Shown here: piece after piece, positions 58,936-64,000 of the stretch | Numbering within the stretch: position 1 is the stretch's first letter | How the letters are laid out: each line of letters opens with the position of its first letter | DNA from: Streptomyces violaceusniger Tu 4113 | Lineage (GTDB): Bacteria; Actinomycetota; Actinomycetes; Streptomycetales; Streptomycetaceae | Assembly (NCBI RefSeq): GCF_000147815.2 | Contig: NC_015957.1 | Location: 7,998,001 to 8,062,000 of the forward strand | DNA: 64,000 bases | Direction of reading: 5' to 3' | Made by a program: the position numbers and the translations under genes | The notes under the pieces: generated by a model | Seen by the model: only the letters and a program-made list of their open reading frames with translations | Told to the model about the DNA's origin: nothing | Databases searched by the model: none

Positions 58936-59041
58936 GGGCGCCCGCTCAGGCGTCAGGACCCTCAGCCACCGGGCGCCCGCTCAGCGTCAGGACCCGCTCA
59001 GGCACCGGGCGCCCGCTCAGGCGTCGGGGCCCGCCACGAGC
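58936..59041. repeat. 35-36-bp tandem repeat at the 3' end of the Rieske gene
   Basis: Three copies starting GGGCGCCCGCTCAG at 58936, 58971 and 59007; the third contains the Rieske stop codon (59017-59019) and last codons, so the outer copies look like duplications of the gene end. Confidence 0.75.
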
Positions 59042-59442
59042 CGTCCGCCCTTCGCGGTGACCGGGATCGACGGCAGCGGCTTCTCCGCGGGCCCCTGGAG
59101 GACCTTGCCGGTGCGGGCGTCGAACTGGCTGCCGTGGCAGGGGCAGTTGATCTTGCCGTCCTCGACGCTGTCGACGACGCATCCGGCATGGGTGCACACC
59201 GCGCTGAACGCCGTGAACTCGCCCTTGGCGGACTGGGCGACCACCACCCGCTGCTCGCGGTAGATCTTGGCGCTGCCGACCGGGACGACACCGGCCGAGC
59301 CGAGCTCGACGGGGGCGGTGGGCGTCGAGGACGTCTTACGGCCCGAACCGTCCGGGGAGCAGGCCGCCGCCCCGAGCCCGGCGGCTCCGGCCAGCGCGGC
59401 GCAGCACAGCAGGGTTCGGCGGGAGGCGGGCTGGCTGGACAT
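59017..59442 (-). CDS. Rieske [2Fe-2S] lipoprotein
   Basis: 141 residues from the ATG at 59442. A signal with paired Arg ([22 protein letters not shown]) and a lipobox-like AAAC suggests a Tat-exported lipoprotein. Cluster ligands CTHAGC and CPCHGSQF (Cys-x-His and Cys-x2-His with the extra disulfide cysteines) are those of high-potential Rieske proteins. Partner unknown; it is not beside the bc1 genes. Start at 59538 would remove the signal from the N-terminus and is rejected. Confidence 0.92.
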   Translation of the reverse strand: MSSQPASRRTLLCCAALAGAAGLGAAACSPDGSGRKTSSTPTAPVELGSAGVVPVGSAKIYREQRVVVAQSAKGEFTAFSAVCTHAGCVVDSVEDGKINCPCHGSQFDARTGKVLQGPAEKPLPSIPVTAKGGRLVAGPDA

Positions 59443-59521
59443 GTAGGGCTCCTGGGGGTGTGAGGGCCCTCCGACCATACCGGCACGGATCCCTCCATTC
59501 GTCGCCGCCTCCCAGGGGCGG

Positions 59522-59547
59522 CGTAAGCGCTTGCGCAAACGTTTACG
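59522..59547. promoter_or_regulatory. 26-bp near-perfect palindrome, candidate LacI operator
   Basis: The sequence is symmetrical about the central TTGCGCAA, with AAGCGCTT and AAACGTTT cores either side, two mismatched pairs in all. It lies 120-150 bases upstream of the LacI gene and has the AANCGNTT look of LacI/GalR sites. Confidence 0.65.
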
Positions 59548-59670
59548 TCGGACCGCGGATGCGATACGTTACGTGCCCCCGGGGCCCGGTGACCTCCATG
59601 AATCGGTCTTAGGTCCCGGAAACCGACGACCCGACAACCCGACGACCCTCGACGCGGAGGACCGCAGCGG

Positions 59671-60741
59671 ATGGCAACCATGGTCGACGTCGCCCGGCGT
59701 GCCGGGGTGTCCGTGGCCACCGTCTCGCATGTGCTCAACGAGACCCGGCCGGTCCGCCCGGACACCCGTAAGGCCGTGCTGGACGCCATCGACGACCTCG
59801 GGTACATCCCCAATACGCTGGCGCGCTCCCTGGTGACCGCGCGCACCCGCTCGATCGGGCTGGCCGTCTCGGCGATCAGCAATCCGTACTTCACCGAGAT
59901 CCTCCAGGGTGTCGAGTCCAGCGCCCTGGAGCAGGGGTACGGGCTGCTGATCGCCGATCCGCATGACGATCCCGAGCATGAGCGCAAGGTCGTCCGGCTG
60001 CTGCATGAGCGGCGGGTGGACGGCGTGATCGTCGCCCCGTCGGCCGAGCCCGCCGGGCTGCTGGAGTATCTGGCCCGCCGTAAGATCCCCGCCGTCTTCC
60101 TGGACCGGCTGGTCGGCGACGCCCATGACCAGGTGTGCGCCGAGAACTCCCGCCCCGTCGAACAACTGGTCCACCATCTCGCCGGCCTCGGCCACACTCG
60201 CATCGGACTGGTGGCGGGGCTGCCGGGGCTGAGCACCACCACCGAGCGGATCGCGGGCTACCGGGCCGGGCTGGAGCGGCACGGGCTGCCGTGCCGCCCC
60301 GGGCTGCTGGCCGAGGGCCACTCCGAGGCACCGGGCGCGCAGGACGCCGTCCACCGGCTGCTGGCCTCCCCCGAGCCGCCCACCGCGATCATCACCGCGA
60401 ACAACGCGATGACCATCGGTGCGCTGCGCGCCCTGCGCACGGCGGGCCTGAGCGTGCCCGACGATCTCGCGCTCGTCTGCTTCGACGACTTCTCCTGGGC
60501 GGATGTCTTCTCCCCCGGGCTCACCGCGATCTCCCAGCCCAGCCGGGAGGCCGGCGCCACCGCCGTCCGGCTGCTGCTCGACCGGCTGGAGAACCCGGGG
60601 CGGCCGCCGCGCACCGTCCGGCTGCCCTGCGCCTTCGTCCACCGCACCTCCTGCGGCTGCGTGGCCGAAGCCCCCGACCGACCGCTCGACCACCCGCTCC
60701 CCGGAACCCCCGGACTCCCCGGAAAGGACCCCGTCTCGTGA
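59671..60741 (+). CDS. LacI-family transcriptional regulator
   Basis: 356 residues. The N-terminal helix-turn-helix and hinge are complete (MVDVARRAGVSVATVSHVLN, GYIPNTLARSLVTARTRSIG). The effector domain follows the periplasmic-binding fold (AVSAISNPYFTEILQGVES, TTERIAGYRAGLERHGL, VCFDDFSWADVFSPGLTAI). The C-terminal SCGC motif and a Pro-rich tail are additional. GTGA overlap with the sugar kinase makes them one unit, so it probably senses the kinase's sugar. Confidence 0.92.
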   Translation: MATMVDVARRAGVSVATVSHVLNETRPVRPDTRKAVLDAIDDLGYIPNTLARSLVTARTRSIGLAVSAISNPYFTEILQGVESSALEQGYGLLIADPHDDPEHERKVVRLLHERRVDGVIVAPSAEPAGLLEYLARRKIPAVFLDRLVGDAHDQVCAENSRPVEQLVHHLAGLGHTRIGLVAGLPGLSTTTERIAGYRAGLERHGLPCRPGLLAEGHSEAPGAQDAVHRLLASPEPPTAIITANNAMTIGALRALRTAGLSVPDDLALVCFDDFSWADVFSPGLTAISQPSREAGATAVRLLLDRLENPGRPPRTVRLPCAFVHRTSCGCVAEAPDRPLDHPLPGTPGLPGKDPVS

Positions 60742-61688
60742 TCGTCGTCGCCGGAGAAGCCCTGATCGACCTCGTGCCCGAGCGCACGTCGAGCGCCGCG
60801 GCGGGCGACCGGCTGCCCGCGCTGCGCCCGGCGCGCGGCGGCGGCCCGTACAACACCGCGCTGGCGCTGGGGCGGCTCGGCTCGCCCACCGCGTTCTGCT
60901 CACGGGTCTCCACGGACGGTTTCGGAGAGGCGCTGCTGGAGGGGCTACGGAAGGACGGCGTGGACACCGCGCTGGTGCAGCGCGGCCAGGAGCCCACAAC
61001 CCTCGCCGTCGCCTCCATCGGGACCGATGGCTCGGCCGGATACGGCTTCTATGTGCAGGGCACCGCGGACCGGCTCTTCGCCCTGCCGCCGTCCCTTCCC
61101 GAGGGGGTGAGCGCACTGTCGCTGGGCACCTGCTCGCTGGTGCTGGAGCCGGGCGCGAGCGCGTATGAGGCGCTGCTGCGGCGTGAGGCCGCGCGTGGTG
61201 TCTTCACCACGCTGGACCCCAATATCCGCACCGGCCTGATCCCCGACGCCGACGCCTACCGGGCCCGCTTCCAGGGCTGGCTGCCCCATGTCGGCCTGCT
61301 GAAGCTGTCCATAGAGGACGCGCGGTGGCTGGCCGACTCGGAGGATGCGGAGGATGTGGAGACGGCCGTGGGCCAGTGGCTGGCGGCGGGCCCGGCGGCC
61401 GTGGTGCTCACCCATGGCGGGGAGGGGCTGAGCGTACGGCGCCAGGACGGCTCCGTGCTCTCGGTGCCGGGCGAGCGGGTGGACATCGTGGACACCATCG
61501 GGGCGGGCGACACCGTGAACGCCGCACTGCTGCACCGGCTGGCGGGGCACCAGGCGCTGTCGGCGCCCGCGCTGGCCAAGCTGGACGAGGCGGCCTGGCT
61601 CGATGTGCTGGGCTTCGCCGCCCGCGCCGCCGCGATCACCTGCTCCCGCGCGGGCGCGGAGCCGCCGTACGCCTCCGAGCTGGCCTGA
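60738..61688 (+). CDS. PfkB-family carbohydrate kinase
   Basis: 316 residues from a GTG. PfkB signatures are ALIDLVPERTSS near residue 8, RGGGPYNTALALGRLG near 38 and the catalytic DTIGAGDTVNAALLHRL near 252 (Asp base). The short fructokinase-like form suggests fructose or a related ketose. It phosphorylates the sugar in the cytoplasm; the transporter is not in the window. Confidence 0.92.
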   Translation: MIVVAGEALIDLVPERTSSAAAGDRLPALRPARGGGPYNTALALGRLGSPTAFCSRVSTDGFGEALLEGLRKDGVDTALVQRGQEPTTLAVASIGTDGSAGYGFYVQGTADRLFALPPSLPEGVSALSLGTCSLVLEPGASAYEALLRREAARGVFTTLDPNIRTGLIPDADAYRARFQGWLPHVGLLKLSIEDARWLADSEDAEDVETAVGQWLAAGPAAVVLTHGGEGLSVRRQDGSVLSVPGERVDIVDTIGAGDTVNAALLHRLAGHQALSAPALAKLDEAAWLDVLGFAARAAAITCSRAGAEPPYASELA

Positions 61689-61707
61689 CCCCACCCCGCG
61701 CACGCGA

Positions 61708-61738
61708 ACGCCGCGCCCGGTCGAGCCGGGCGCGGCGT
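61708..61738. terminator. Bidirectional hairpin between kinase and uvrA
   Basis: ACGCCGCGCCCGG and CCGGGCGCGGCGT form a perfect 13-bp stem with a 5-base loop between two convergent genes. It can end transcription from both sides. Confidence 0.8.
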
Positions 61739-61766
61739 GGCGTATGGCAAGCGCGGGGGCCGGGGG

Positions 61767-64000
<2,234 letters not shown>

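Overview
The window is a high-GC actinobacterial chromosome segment, almost certainly from a Streptomyces. It carries whiA, a SufR-led suf operon, the oxidative pentose-phosphate operon tkt-tal-zwf-opcA-pgl, the gap-pgk-tpiA-secG block and DUF5302 and TerD genes. The order dapD, suf, ctaA/ctaB, tkt..pgl, pgi, secG, tpiA, pgk, gap, whiA, yvcK, rapZ, uvrC, uvrA matches the order I remember around SCO1916-SCO1958 of S. coelicolor (recalled, not checked).

Bases 1-10,300 are an accessory stretch full of broken genes. It has a MarR/MFS export pair cut by the window edge, a truncated DUF6000 gene abutting a Tn3-family transposase fragment, and a short orphan 3' gene fragment. It also has a DJ-1/PfpI-like protein, an orphan amino-acid-binding lipoprotein, a multiply frameshifted L-serine dehydratase relic and an AraC regulator. 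Next come an APH(6)/hydroxyurea-phosphotransferase-like pseudogene whose first lesion is an in-frame TGA, a lamin-tail-domain gene with a replaced 3' end, and an RsbW-like ATPase. Bases 10,200-19,200 hold small regulated modules: TetR with a divergent EamA exporter around a long inverted repeat, a two-domain TerD protein, a PIN toxin-antitoxin pair, an LLM oxidoreductase, a PhoX phosphatase behind a candidate PHO box, a 119-bp tandem array flanked by 22-bp inverted repeats, and an acidic conserved protein.

Bases 19,600-36,000 hold a secreted nuclease, dapD, an SMR exporter with its TetR, the complete suf operon (sufR-B-D-Rieske-C-S-U-T, all minus, mostly with 4-base start/stop overlaps), a divergent ABC exporter, and heme A synthesis (ctaA and ctaB flanking an amidohydrolase and a small conserved gene). 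Bases 36,400-50,300 are central carbon metabolism: the NADPH-producing pentose-phosphate operon on plus, then pgi, an MFS exporter, an RbpA-family protein, secG, tpiA, pgk and gap on minus.

Bases 50,400-64,000 hold a large secreted M14 carboxypeptidase, the cluster whiA-yvcK-rapZ-uvrC (minus, overlapping), a Rieske lipoprotein, a LacI-kinase sugar pair and the start-truncated uvrA.

Two patterns cut across the window. At least six genes have a TANNNT hexamer 6-7 bases before their start codon, typical of leaderless transcripts. Many gene 3' ends and intergenic gaps carry short tandem repeats of 9-36 bp, and one such repeat lies inside uvrC. No rRNA, tRNA, CRISPR array or complete insertion sequence was seen. 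I did not find one clearly new multi-gene system; the strongest unexplained items are the 119-bp array with its inverted repeats and the repeat expansions.
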